Source: Ahaetulla prasina (Eukaryota; Chordata; Lepidosauria; Squamata; Colubridae). From it: a stretch of 64,000 nucleotides of DNA. Shown here one piece after another: positions 22,591 through 33,076 of the stretch (position 1 is the first letter of the stretch; each line of letters starts with the position of its first letter). The DNA is taken from NCBI RefSeq assembly GCF_028640845.1, contig NC_080540.1, forward strand, positions 233,768,794 through 233,832,793, given 5' to 3'. The notes beneath the pieces were generated by a model. It was not told where the DNA came from and ran no database searches. It saw only the letters and a list, made by a program, of their open reading frames with translations. Position numbers and translations under genes: made by a program.

Positions 22591-23848
22591 AATTTGGAAA
22601 AATCTTGGAATCTCTTTCTAGCAACATCGACTTTTCAACTACATGGCTCTGCTCACTCAGAAAGGCTTCCTGTTTGGAATCAGCCTTGCCTTCCTGGTCT
22701 ATTTATTTGTAGACTCAGATCTTCTGACACAGCTCTTTGATACTGCTTGCAATTGAACAAATGTAACTAAAGGAAAGACACTTTTGCACAGAGCATGTTA
22801 AGATTTAAAAAACTTCCCCTTGTCCTCCCTTTCACTGTCATCATCTTCCAATCATGTAAGCCCAAAGCATGTAGTAGCATGACTGGATCCATAGGATGAA
22901 TGCTGAAATTTCAAAGTTTCTACACTAAGAAGCTCCCTGGGTCAATATACCCTGGGCCCACTTTCTGCTCCTTGGTATAGATCATGTTGTCACCTATCTT
23001 CTACAGGCATCACACCAAATATCCTACCCATAATCATGTGCATAAAATAAAGAAGACTCTTACAATCTGTGTTGCCCTTCTGTGCAGCAAATGTGAAGAT
23101 TAAAAAAGAAAAAGGAACATTTCTATAATGCAATTTCCTGCCCTTGTGGTATAAGAATATGATTAGTGAATTCAGCCCTTTTAACTCATTTTTGGAAATA
23201 AATCAACCTCATAATAGATAAAAAAAAATTCAATATTTATTTTTTAAAGTTCAAAAGATATTTCAAGTTTGATTTGCAAAAATGCATGCACTATTTTTGG
23301 GGGGAGCGGCATAGAGTTGTCTGAAAAGCGGACAGTGATATAAGTGCTTTAAATAAATACAGTAAATAAAAATAAAATAAATAAAATAAAATAAAAAAGG
23401 GTACTGAATCTGCAATGATCAGTGATTTTGGAGAGAAATTGCTTTCAAATTACACATTATCTCCCAAGAAATTAATAAAGATATAGTGAATTTGGAACTC
23501 ATTCTGAAATTACAGAACTAGAGAAAATAAGACTTCTAATATGCATAGACCAAAGAAATTGAAATGCACTGACAGTTATCTAGTCCTTAGAAGTACCTGA
23601 AATCCCAAAGCAAAGCCCTTTCATTTTTACTTCATTTTTGCAGAGCTTTGCACTATTTTCTTGAAGTAATATCAACTGATGTACAGAAGGTACAATTCTG
23701 GGAAGCAATGGAAAACTGTGCATGCTCTGAAAACAGTAGCTTTGAACTTTGGAGAAGAAGAATGGGTGAATTAGGGATGAACAAAATCCCTGAATTAGGG
23801 ATCAGATGGAAAGAAAAGGAAGAAGAGAAACCTACATTAAAACTGAAC
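22591..23848. other. Unique sequence
   Basis: No gene recognised. An AATAA-rich tract lies at 23341-23396. Confidence 0.35.
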
Positions 23849-24090
23849 TAGTGGTGAAATTCAAATTTTTTTGAATTTCTGTGGGTGGTTCTGTGGGCGT
23901 GGCTTTTTGGGCGTGGTGTGGCTTGGTGGGCATGGCTTGGTTGGTGTGGCAGGGGAAGGATACTGCAAAATCTCCATTCCCACCCCACTCTGGGGTCAGC
24001 CAGAGGTGGTTTTGCCGGTTCTCTGAATTACTCAAAATTTCCGCTACCGGCTCTCCAGAACCTGTCAGAACCTGCTGAATTTCACCCCTG
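23849..24090 (+). mobile_element. Non-autonomous hAT element, one-unit form
   Basis: Ends TAGTGGTGAAATTCAAATT and CTGCTGAATTTCACCCCTG, flanked by AACTGAAC and AGCTGAAC (seven of eight identical). It carries a single copy of the 41-bp unit (GGGGAAGGATACTGC to CCCACTC). Same family as 7918, 24234 and 26197. Confidence 0.85.
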
Positions 24091-24134
24091 AGCTGAACAA
24101 GGAGACAGAATAATCCATAGAAGATAATATTTGT

Positions 24135-24700
24135 TACTCAGGGTTGAACTGCGGGGTCCTTGGTGTTCTCTGAGTTGGGTTGTTTTCTTGCAGATGTTTT
24201 ATTACCAAACTAGGTAACATCATCCCTAGTAAGCAGGGGTGAAATCCAGCAGGTTCTGACAGGTTCTGGAGAACTGGTAGCAGAAATTTTGGGTAGTTCG
24301 GAGAATTGGCAAATACCACCTCTGGCTGGCCCCAGAGTAAGGTGGGAATGGAGATTTTGCAATATCCTTCCCCCAGGAGTAGGGAAGGAATGGGGATTTT
24401 GCAGTATTCTTCTCCTAGAGAGGGGAGGGAATGGGGATTTTGCAATATCCTTCCCCTGGAGAGGGGAGGGAATGGAGATTTTGCAGTATCCTTCCCCTGT
24501 CACACCTACCAAGCCACGCCCACCAAGCCACACCACGCCCACCAAGCCATGCCCACAAACCGAAATTGGATTTCACCACTGTTAGTAAGGGAGTAAATTT
24601 TTTTACTGATGATGTTACTTAGTTTGGTAATAAAATGTCTGCAAGAAAACAAGCAAACTCAGAAAGAGAACCCAGGACAGACTAACGAAGGAGGCAAATT
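24135..24700. mobile_element. Inverted-repeat DNA element split by a hAT element
   Basis: Arms at 24158-24224 and 24607-24678 are inverted copies: TTGTTTTCTTGCAGATG to GTAACATCATC at the left, GATGATGTTAC to CTGCAAGAAAACAAG at the right. The arms exceed 60 bases with a small original centre. No coding capacity. Superfamily not assigned. Confidence 0.75.
24234..24581 (-). mobile_element. Non-autonomous hAT element, four-unit form
   Basis: Ends CAGGGGTGAAATCCAGCAGG and TTGGATTTCACCACTG, flanked by CTAGTAAG and TTAGTAAG (seven of eight). It holds four tandem copies of the 41-bp unit in antisense (each with GGAATGG...GATTTTGCA). It is inserted close to the centre of the inverted-repeat element. 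Confidence 0.9.
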
Positions 24701-25485
24701 GATTGGGCTGAGACAAAAATAAAAAGAAAGTTAATGACACTGAAACTTGGGAGACTCAAGCAGATTGTAGGGTTTTTGTTTTTTTTTTAACTAAAGATTT
24801 CTAACTCATAAGATGGAATCAGATGGCCTACTGTTACCGCTGTGAAGATCCTGGGCCACTTATTTGGCCTTAAGTATGAGGCGGTTTCATAAAATCAGGG
24901 AAACGCTTCCCATCCTCATTTTTTGAAGGAAAGGAGAAAAGTTCTGTTCTATTTTGCAGCTCTCTCCATTTTACTGCCGATATGGGAATGGGGAGGCTTC
25001 ATAGTGGTAAAAGTTTATGTGAAATATGCTGCTCCCTTTCAGCAATGCACTACTAAATTCCACTTTACGTTTAATAACGCTTCAGCAACCTTTTTTCACT
25101 CCACCATTTCTTATAGCCATTTTGCTTTACTTTCTAGGAACCAGCCAGATCATAAAAAATGCATGGAATTCATCCCCATGTGTTCAGTTCACAGAACCCT
25201 GAACTGCAGTTGTTTTACTTTTGCTTCAACACTGTTTGCCCAGTTGCTATACAAAGCTTGGTTTTTTTTTTGTTTTTTTTGTTTTTTACACCTGAATTAT
25301 AAACTGCTGACGAATCAAGATTTTAATGCAAAATGCTGACTTACCGTCTTCGGTAACATCGCTTATCAATACTGCACAAATAAAACTCATAAACTCTTTA
25401 ATGTTTGCAAATTGTAGGTAATGCTGTTACTTGCCAAATTACAGAGTGCTTCTGGGTTAAATGACTACATGGATATCCTTTAATT
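24701..25485. other. Unique sequence
   Basis: T-rich runs at 24776-24788 and 25261-25288. No gene recognised. Confidence 0.35.
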
Positions 25486-25620
25486 CAGGGGTCTCCAACC
25501 TTGGCAACTTTAAGCCTGGCGGACTTCAACTCCCAAAATCCTCCAGCAAGCAAAGCTGGCTGGGGGATTCTGGGAATTGAAGTCCGCCAGGCTTAAAGTT
25601 GCCAAGGTTGGAGACCCCTG
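25486..25620. mobile_element. Palindromic hAT MITE, 135 bp
   Basis: CAGGGGTCTCCAACCTTGGC at the left and its near-exact complement at the right (GCCAAGGTTGGAGACCCCTG) fold into a hairpin of about 60-base arms. Flanked by the perfect 8-bp duplication CTTTAATT (25478-25485 and 25621-25628). Confidence 0.94.
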
Positions 25621-25919
25621 CTTTAATTCTTTTAAATTGATTGAGCTACTTTCTTGCCGTTTGGCAAAAGTCAAATTTAAAATAAATATTTAAAATAAAG
25701 CAATTTTAACAAGAATACCAGGAAAAGGTATATATAGCTTGAATGATCATCTGCACAGCCAATATTTCAATACTCAATTGCTAGTGATATAGAACTATTG
25801 TTTCAATGTCATTGAAACAATCTGCATTAAAATCTGGCTTCTTTCAATCTTGATGTGGGGGAGGGGAGCTCCCCCCCCCCGTGCTGCTAATCAGATGCAA
25901 AATTCCGCTCTCCTTCCCA

Positions 25920-26196
25920 TTTTTATATTATTACATTACATTACATTACATTATATTAATTTGTCAAGAACTTATTAGGTAATAAGTATAAACATGGATT
26001 GTATACATAAAATAGATACAAATAGAGGAAACATTAGGACAGGGAGGGTAGGCAGACCTCTTAGGAATGGGGTGTGGTCAACAGTAGCCAGTCTTAGGTT
26101 AAAATTTTTGGGGTTTTGGGATGAAACCACAGAGTCAGGTAGTGCATTCCAGGCATTGACCACTCTGTTACTGAACTCATATTTTCTGCAATCAAG
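25920..26196 (-). mobile_element. CR1-group LINE, 3' end
   Basis: The minus-strand translation DCRKYEFSNRVVNAWNALPD then TPFLRGL matches the C-terminus of the LINE at 37142-37478 (DCRKYDFCNRIISAWNTLPD, TPFLKGL). A decayed 3' UTR follows, ending in ATTAC repeats (25926-25960). The hAT element at 26197 interrupts its upstream side. Confidence 0.8.
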
Positions 26197-26514
26197 TTTT
26201 TTTACTACCGGTTCTGTGGCCGTGGCTTGGTGGATGTGGCATGGCTTGGTGGGCGTGGCAGGGGAAGGATACTGTAAAATCTCCATTCCCACCTCACTCC
26301 AGGAGAAGGATACTATAAAATCTCCATTCCGTCCGCAATCCAGGGGAAGGTTACTGCAAAATCCCCATTTCCTCCCGATTAGCTGGGACTTGGGAGGCAG
26401 AGAATAGATGGGAGAAGGGCCAGTCAGAATTTTTACTACCGGTTCCCCGAACTACTCAAAACTTCCACTACCGGTTCTCCAGAACTGGTCAGAACCTTCT
26501 GAAACCCACCTCTG
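26197..26514 (+). mobile_element. Non-autonomous hAT element, three-unit form, left end lost
   Basis: Starts within the family at TTTTTTACTACCGGTTCTGT and ends TCTGAAACCCACCTCTG. It has three copies of the 41-bp unit, the last diverging into CCCCATTTCCTCCCG as in 7918-8241. The terminal 15 or so bases of the left inverted repeat are absent, so no target duplication can be read. Confidence 0.85.
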
Positions 26515-26754
26515 GTTTGTATCTATTGTGCTAGTGTATTGTGGTTGAAGCTGAAGTATTGACAGGTAGGACATTGTAGCAGATAATTTTATAAGCTACG
26601 CTTAGGTCATAAAATATAGGCCTAAAGAAAACTGGTGTGGCCTCGGGATATGGAATAGCTAGAAACAACATTGTAGATCTGGAAAGGGAATTCTGTGGGT
26701 TATGGATAACAGTTTTTTGTTTTTGTTTTTAAAGAAAAAAAGCCTTTGGGAAGA

Positions 26755-27072
26755 ACCACCTGCATCCCTGTTATCATGTGATTGCATTTTGGGGTGCATG
26801 TAAATCGGCTCACATTTATGACCAGTTGCAGCATCGTGTGACTGGAATTTGCCGGTAGAAAATGACACACCCAAAAAATACCCATTGAATGTGGTCGATT
26901 TGGTTAACAACCATTTGATTTGCTTAATAACCACGGTCACTTGCTTTACGACCATTGCAAAAAAAAAAGATCATAAAATTGAGTCTGGTCATGTGCTGTC
27001 TCAACTTACAACTACAATGACTTACAACCAAAATTTTGTACTCCATTGTGGACATACATTGAGGACCAGCTG
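26755..27072. mobile_element. Mariner-like MITE, decayed
   Basis: Contains ATGTGATTGCATTTTGG, AACAACCATTTGATTTGC, TTACAACTACAATGACTTAC, and ends GAGGACCAGCTG followed by TA. These are family motifs of 18830-19757. The left terminus is not clear. Confidence 0.6.
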
Positions 27073-27174
27073 TAATATATACAGCAAACCTCACCGTAAC
27101 AAACAGAAAGGCCATTTTTGGAGTGATGAGAATCTCATGCAATATTTGATCCTGGTGCAGAGCGAAATTGCTTA

Positions 27175-27561
27175 CTGTATTTTTCGGAGTATAAGATGCA
27201 TTTTCCTTTCCCCTAAAAGAGGGTGAAAATTTGGGTGTGTCTTATGCACCGATTGTAGCCCTGCCCACCCACCGGCCCCCACCCTTTGATCTCTGCTTCC
27301 CAGCCATTTACTTCCTTGCAGCAAACAGAATGTTTCAGCTTCAGTACAGCCTGATTAGCACAAGCAGCTGATTGTTGGTTGGATTGGCCTCCCGACCCTC
27401 AGCTGTTTCAGGCAGCAGGGATTGCCATTGCCTATTGCCACGTAGGCCTCTGCTGTTGCTGCAAGGAGGCAAATTGCTGGGAGGCAGAGGCAGATTTTTT
27501 TTCTTGTTTTCCTCCCCAAAATAGGTAGGTGCGTCTTATAGTTTTACTCCAAAAAATAGGG
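27175..27561. mobile_element. TA-flanked inverted-repeat DNA element
   Basis: The left end CTGTATTTTTCGGAGTATAA and right end CTTATAGTTTTACTCCAAAA...ATAGGG form terminal inverted repeats with TA on each side, as in Tc1/mariner-type MITEs. The interior is GC-rich (CCACCGGCCCCCACCC) and non-coding. Confidence 0.7.
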
Positions 27562-27910
27562 TACTTATTTCTATTACAACTTGGTGTTATTTAGGACCTG
27601 TGAATTTGGATAATTGGTATTACCTAAGGGATAGATGGTTAACCTAGGAAAACAACAAAACAATTGAGGGTTCTTGCAGCAGGAGAGGTGGAACAAAGCA
27701 CCGTTATCTGGAACTGAATCAAAATTCTGCATCTCCAAGTATAAACTTTAAAATGAATAGCTCTATGTTTTTCCTTTTTATCAATATTATCAGGCACAAG
27801 AGCACAAGAGTGCGTGTGTACAAAACCAATACTGAACTAATCAAGTCAACAAAAGGATACTTATTTTAATAAAGACAATAACATAAAGATTTTTTTGGGG
27901 GCGGGGAGTT

Positions 27911-28785
27911 TTAGAATAGAATAGAATAGAATTTTATTGGCCAAGTGTGATTGGACACACAAGGAATTTGTCTTGGTGCATATGCTCTCAGTGTACATAA
28001 AAGAAAAGATACGTTCATCAAGGTACAACATTTACAACACAATTGATGATCAATATATCAATATAAATCATAAGGATTGCCAGCAACAAGTTATAGTCAT
28101 ACAGTCGTAAGTGGAAAGAGATTGGTGATGGGAACTATGAAACGATTAATAGTAGTGCAGATTCAGTAAATAGTCTGACAGTGTTGAGGGAATTATTTGT
28201 TTAGCAGAGTGATGGCCTTCGGGAAAAACTGTTCTTGTGTCTAGTTGTTCTGGTGTGCAGTGCTCTATAGCGTCGTTTTGAGGGTAGGAGTTGAAACAGT
28301 TTATGTCCAGGATGCGAGGGATCTGCAAATATTTTCACGGCCCTCTTCTTGATTCGTGCAGTATACAGGTCCTCAATGGAAGGCAGGTTGGTAGCAATTA
28401 TTTTTTCTGCAGTTCTAATTATCCTCTGAAGTCTGTGTTTTTCTTGTTGGGTTGCAGAACCGAACCAGACAGTTATAGAGGTGCAAATGACAGACTCAAT
28501 AATTCCTCTGTAGAATTGGATCAGCAGCTCCTTGGGCAGTTTGAGCTTACTGAGTTGGCGCAGAAAGAACATTCTTTGTTGTCCTTTTTTAATGATGTTT
28601 TTGATGTTAGCTGTCCATTTGAGATCTTGCGATATGATAGAACCCAGAAATTTGAAGGTTTCTACTGTTGATACTGTGTTGTCAAGTATTGTGAGAGGTG
28701 GAAGTATGGAAGGGTTTTTCCTAAAGTCTACCACCATTTCTACGGTTTTGAGTGTGTTCAGTTCCAGATTGTTTTGGTTGCACTA
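27911..28785 (-). mobile_element. Rex1 LINE, 5'-truncated, with AATAG tail
   Basis: On the minus strand, coding sequence for the C-terminal part of a Rex1/Babar-type ORF is followed by a 3' UTR and an (ATTCT)n tail, seen as TAGAATAGAATAGAAT at 27912. The 3' UTR matches the copy at 40949-41500 almost base for base. Confidence 0.85.
28201..28737 (-). pseudogene. Rex1 LINE ORF2 C-terminal fragment (frameshifted)
   Basis: The 178-codon frame covers the region after the reverse transcriptase palm. It includes TFKFLGSIISQDLKW, QQRMFFLRQL, FYRGIIESVICTSITVWFGS and HPGHKLFQLLPSKRRYRAL. This motif order is characteristic of Rex1-type LINEs. The catalytic FADD-type motif lies upstream and is missing. 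Near 28222 a one-base loss relative to the copy at 41301 shifts the frame, turning the expected KNSFF end into KNSFSRRPSLC. It encodes no working enzyme. Confidence 0.8.
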
Positions 28786-28817
28786 CCCACAAATTGCATG
28801 AGGCTGAGATCTAAGTA

Positions 28818-29091
28818 CAGGTAAGTCCTTATTTAATGCCTGCCTCATTTAACAGTCATTCAGAGTTGCAACAGAGATCAACAGAGTTGAAAAAGTAACT
28901 GTGTAACCAATTTCTGCATTTATGACTTTGCAGGTCAGTATAGGAAAATGAAGTACAGCTGACGATTGTAAAGCACAGTTGCAATTTCACTTAGCAACCA
29001 CTTGGTAACAATTTAGCTTCACTTAGCTTCACTTAGCAACCACTTTGCTTAATGATCAAGTTTCTTCTGGTCACAAAATGAGGACTACCTG
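28818..29091. mobile_element. Mariner-like MITE
   Basis: Ends CAGGTAAGTCCTTATTTAAT and AAATGAGGACTACCTG are inverted repeats, preceded by TA and followed by TG (a decayed TA). The interior has CACTTAGCAACCACT repeats. No transposase. Confidence 0.75.
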
Positions 29092-29230
29092 TGAAGAGCC
29101 TAACAAGCAAAAAGCGAAATAAGAATTGGAGCTGCTGATACAAAACTACCTAAAAGTTAGCCTGGCCAGCTCATAAAAGAAATAAAATATCTCATAAAAT
29201 ATGATGAGTGACTAAACATTCCCTGTGAAC

Positions 29231-30226
29231 AATTATTTATTATTTTATTATTATTATTTATTTGATTTTTATACCGCCCTTCTCCCGAAGGACTCGGGGC
29301 GGTGTACAGGCAGAATAAAACAAAAAATACAAAATACAATTAAAATGCAATTTAAGAAACTTATTTAAATTAGCCTGAAAATTAAAAAAAATTTTACACT
29401 AAAAAACCCCATTTAAAATTAATAAAATTTGACATTTAAAATTCAATTCAAGCCAGCCCCGCGCGAATAAAAAGGTGTGTCTTCAGTTCGCGGCGGAAAG
29501 TCCGAAGGTCAGGTATTTGGCGTAAGCCTGGGGGAAGCTCGTTCCAGAGTGTGGAGCCCCACAGAAGGCCCTTCCTGGGGCCGTCAGCCGACATTGTTTG
29601 GCGGACGGCACCCTGAGAAGTCCCTCTCTGTGAGAGCGTACGGGTCGGTGGGAGGCATGTGGTAGCAGCAGGCGGTCCCGCAAGTACCCAGGCCCTAAGC
29701 CATGGAGCGCTTTAAAGGTCGTAACCAACACCTTAAAGTGCATTCGGAAGGCCACAGGTAGCCAGTGCAGTCTGCGCAGGAGCGGTGTTACATGGGAGCT
29801 ACGCGTAGCTCCCTCTATCACCCGTGCAGCTGCATTCTGGACTAACTGAAGCCTCCAAGTGCACTTCAGGGGGAGCCCCATGTAGAGAGCATTACAATAA
29901 TCCAAGCGAGAGGTAACAAGCGCATGAGTGACTGTGCACAAGGCATCCCGATCAAGGAAGGGGCGCAACTGCCGAACCAGGCGGACCTGGTGGAAGGCCC
30001 TCCTGGAGACGGCCGTCAAATGATCTTCAAACGACAGCCGATCATCCAGGAGGACACCTAAGTTGTGCACCCTGTCCTTTGGGGCCAATAACTTGCCTCC
30101 AACAGTCAACCGCGGCTGCAGTTGACTGAATCGGGATGCCGGCATCCACAGCCACTCCGTCTTGGAGGGATTAAGCTTGAGCCTGTTTCTCCCCATCCAG
30201 ACCCGTACGGCTTCCAAACACCGGGA
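29231..30226 (-). mobile_element. L2 LINE, 5'-truncated (271-codon open end)
   Basis: Antisense tail, hairpin (CCCGAAGGACTCGGGGCGG), 3' UTR and the C-terminal quarter of ORF2. The minus-strand frame 29483-30298 is open from [19 protein letters not shown] to PHSGTSFPQAYAKYL. A one-base change relative to the intact copy near 29570 alters the last codons. Similarity ends at about 30226 at SRCLEAV. Confidence 0.9.
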
Positions 30227-30298
30227 ATTAGTGCTAGTTCTCCCAGAAGTTTCTAATCTTTTGGCCTGGATCTTTAAGCCCAGTTGTGTGAAATTCAT

Positions 30299-30302
30299 TC
30301 AT

Positions 30303-30349
<47 letters not shown>

Positions 30350-31121
30350 TTAAATTTTTATACCGCCCTTCTCCTGAAGGACTCAGGGCAGTGTACAGCC
30401 AAAGAATAAAACACAAAATATATACAATTAAAAACAACAGTTAAAACATAGCAGATTATAAAAGGCTGATAATTAAAATTAAAATTTTAAATTTTAAAAT
30501 TCACAAAACCCCAATTAAAATTCAACACTATTATGCCAGTCCCGCTTGAATGAATAGATGTGTGTTGAGCTCCCGACGGAAGGTCCGAAGATCAGGCACT
30601 TGACGTAGGCCAGGGGGAAGTTCGTTCCAGAGCGTCACTGCCCCCACAGAGAAGGTCCTACTCCTGGGGGCCGCCAGCAGACACTGTTTGGCGGATAGCA
30701 CCCTGAGGAGACCCTCTCTGTGAGAGCGTACGGGTCGGTGGGAGGCAAAGGGTAACAGCAGGCGGTCTCGTAAGTACCCAGGTCCTAAGCCATGGAGCGC
30801 TTTAAAGATGGTAACCAAAATCTTGAAGCGCACCCGAAAAACCACAGGAAGCCAGTGCAGACTGCGGAGTAGTGGTGTTACATGGGAGCCATGAACGGCT
30901 CCCGTTACTACTCGCGCAGCCTCATTCTGGACTAACTGTAGCCTCCGGGTGTACCTCAAGGGCAGCCCCATGTAGAGAGCATTGCAGTAATCCAACCTAG
31001 ACGTAACCAGAGCGTGAGTGACCGTGCATAAGGCATCCCGGTCAAGGAAGGGACGCAACTGGCGGACCAAGCGATCTTGGTAAAAGGCCCTCCTGGAGAC
31101 GGCCGCCAGATGTTCATCAAA
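30299..31121 (-). mobile_element. L2 LINE, 5'-truncated, tandem to the previous copy
   Basis: Begins with a long TTTA tail (30299-30353), then hairpin, 3' UTR, and about 190 codons of ORF2 C-terminus (minus-strand frame from [17 protein letters not shown] to FIQAGLA). Its 3' UTR is close to that of the intact L2 at 56727, so it is the same subfamily. Truncated at about 31121. Confidence 0.9.
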
Positions 31122-31831
31122 GGTTTTTGTGGACTGCATGAAGTGTTATACTGCATTTCAAGATGCATCAATCAGTTTTAGTTTCTTCCAGTATCTCTTT
31201 TTTTTTTTAAGTTTCATTTCTCCACTTCCACATAACAAAATGTATACATAGGAAGAAATGACTTTTGTGGTTAGTAGTATGTGTCTTTTTACAAACTATG
31301 TTCCATTATTAAAATGCATTTTTATGTTTCATTTTAATTAAATATAATTGAAGAATGGCATCACAAATTTGGAGAAAACCTAATTTCCAAAGTTAACTTA
31401 CTTCCTTTTCAAAACAGCAAAATAATGTAAGCATGGAGGTGAAGCAGTATTTTCCCCTCCTTGTCAGTTAGCATTTAAATACAAATTAGCAGAACACGTA
31501 GTGGGTGATCTTTTACCTCTTCCCTGAAAATTCATCCATTTGCAATCATCTCGCTGGTTTCCTTCTCCAATACTGACATATTTCTTTCTTTTTTAAAAAA
31601 ATTCGGAAAAATTTAAAATAAACATAGTTGCACTGACTTTTAGTACATTTCATCCTTTCCACTTGTCTTTGTGGCTCGCATTTCATTACAATACATGCAA
31701 AGTGCTTCGCTCCTAAAAAAAGCTTTATCAGATCACTTTTCTTCCCTAACAGCCAAATCAGCAGCAAAATCACTTCATTATGGAAACTGCAGTGACAAAA
31801 ACTTGACGAAAGAAATAGATCCTATTTGATA
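31122..31831. other. Unique sequence
   Basis: No gene or element recognised. Confidence 0.35.
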
Positions 31832-32232
31832 CAGGTAGTCCTTGACTTATGATCACAATTGGGACCAGAATTTCTGTCGCCAATGAAGTAGTTGTTAAGC
31901 AAGTTATGCCTGATTTTAACACCTTTTTACCGCAGTTGTTAAGTGAATCACTGCAGTCGTTAAATGAATCATGCAATCATTAAGCGAATCTGGTTTTCCC
32001 AATTGATTTTGCTTGTTACGAGCTGGCTGGCAAAGTTGGAAATGATCCTGGGTTGTTGCATCCATCATAAATACAATACATGTCAAGTGCCAAACACCTG
32101 AATTTTGATGATATGATCATGGAGATTCTGTGTTGGTCATAAGTGCAATGATTGGTCATATGTCATTGTTTTCAGTGCCGTTGTAACTTTGAATGGTCGC
32201 TAAAGAGATGGTTATAAATCAAGGACTCCCTG
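31832..32232. mobile_element. Mariner-like MITE, 401 bp
   Basis: Left end CAGGTAGTCCTTGACTTATG; right end TATAAATCAAGGACTCCCTG. TA precedes the left end. The interior carries GTTGTTAAGTGAATCACTGC and related motifs. It is non-coding. Confidence 0.8.
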
Positions 32233-32752
32233 AACTTGCCATCCCCCTAAGACATAGGCCTTTCCTTTGAGAGACTGTTACACAAAAGACTGGTGAAAGT
32301 TGATATGGCCAGATAAACCCGTTTCAGTAAAATTTACATAGCAGTGTGGTTCAGTTGCTGGATTGAGGAACAAAACAGGACTATTTTCCAGAAATGGAAG
32401 GATTTCCCTTCTTGGCATAAGATTGTTGAAAATGTAGGGCTGTGAATGAGAAGGCCAATATCATTTCATCAAGGGAAAATACCGAAATTGCCAAGATTTT
32501 CCTGTGCTGAAGTAAACTGAAAGGGAGCAGGAACCACTATTCGAGTTCATAAAACTAACAACAAATGTACTTTCCTTTCAGCAATACAGTACAATCCTTA
32601 AAGTCCTGATGCCAATATACATGTTATTTATTTGAAATGCTTATATCTTGCCTCCGTACCAGACAATAGTCTTTTCCAGCACCTAAATGATAATTTAAGT
32701 TCCAGTATGGGTGCTATTCTGCTCAGAGGCCTTGCTTTGGAACATATTGTCT

Positions 32753-33076
32753 AATAAAGGTAAAGGAGTCACTGCTGATTTTATTCTGCTAGTTGTTGCT
32801 GATTATAAGGGCTGGTGCTCCATCTCCATTTCAAGGCCATTGAACCAGTGCTGTCTGAAGACATTTTGATGGTCATGAGATCAGCACGACATTATGGAGC
32901 ACTGTTATCTTCCCACTGAAATGGTACCTATTTATCTACTCTCATTTGATACTTGCATGCTTTCGAACTGCTAGGTTGGCAAGAGCTGGGGCAAGGACAG
33001 GAGCTCACCATATCGTGTGGAGCTCGGGTCTTGAACCTGGGCTGCCAGTTTAAGCACTGAGCCACTGCACTGCCCA
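32753..33076 (-). mobile_element. tRNA-derived SINE, second family
   Basis: On the minus strand it begins GGGCAGTGCAGTGGCTCAGT (A box TGGCTCAGTG) and has a clear B box GGTTCAAGACC. The body differs from the L2-tailed SINE. It ends in CTTTACCTTTATT, not the L2 hairpin, so a different LINE is its likely partner. Confidence 0.75.

Noticed and set aside
24134..24622. Overlapping open frames of about 100 codons
   Set aside because: They are translations of the hAT element's 41-bp repeat, which happens to lack stops in several frames.
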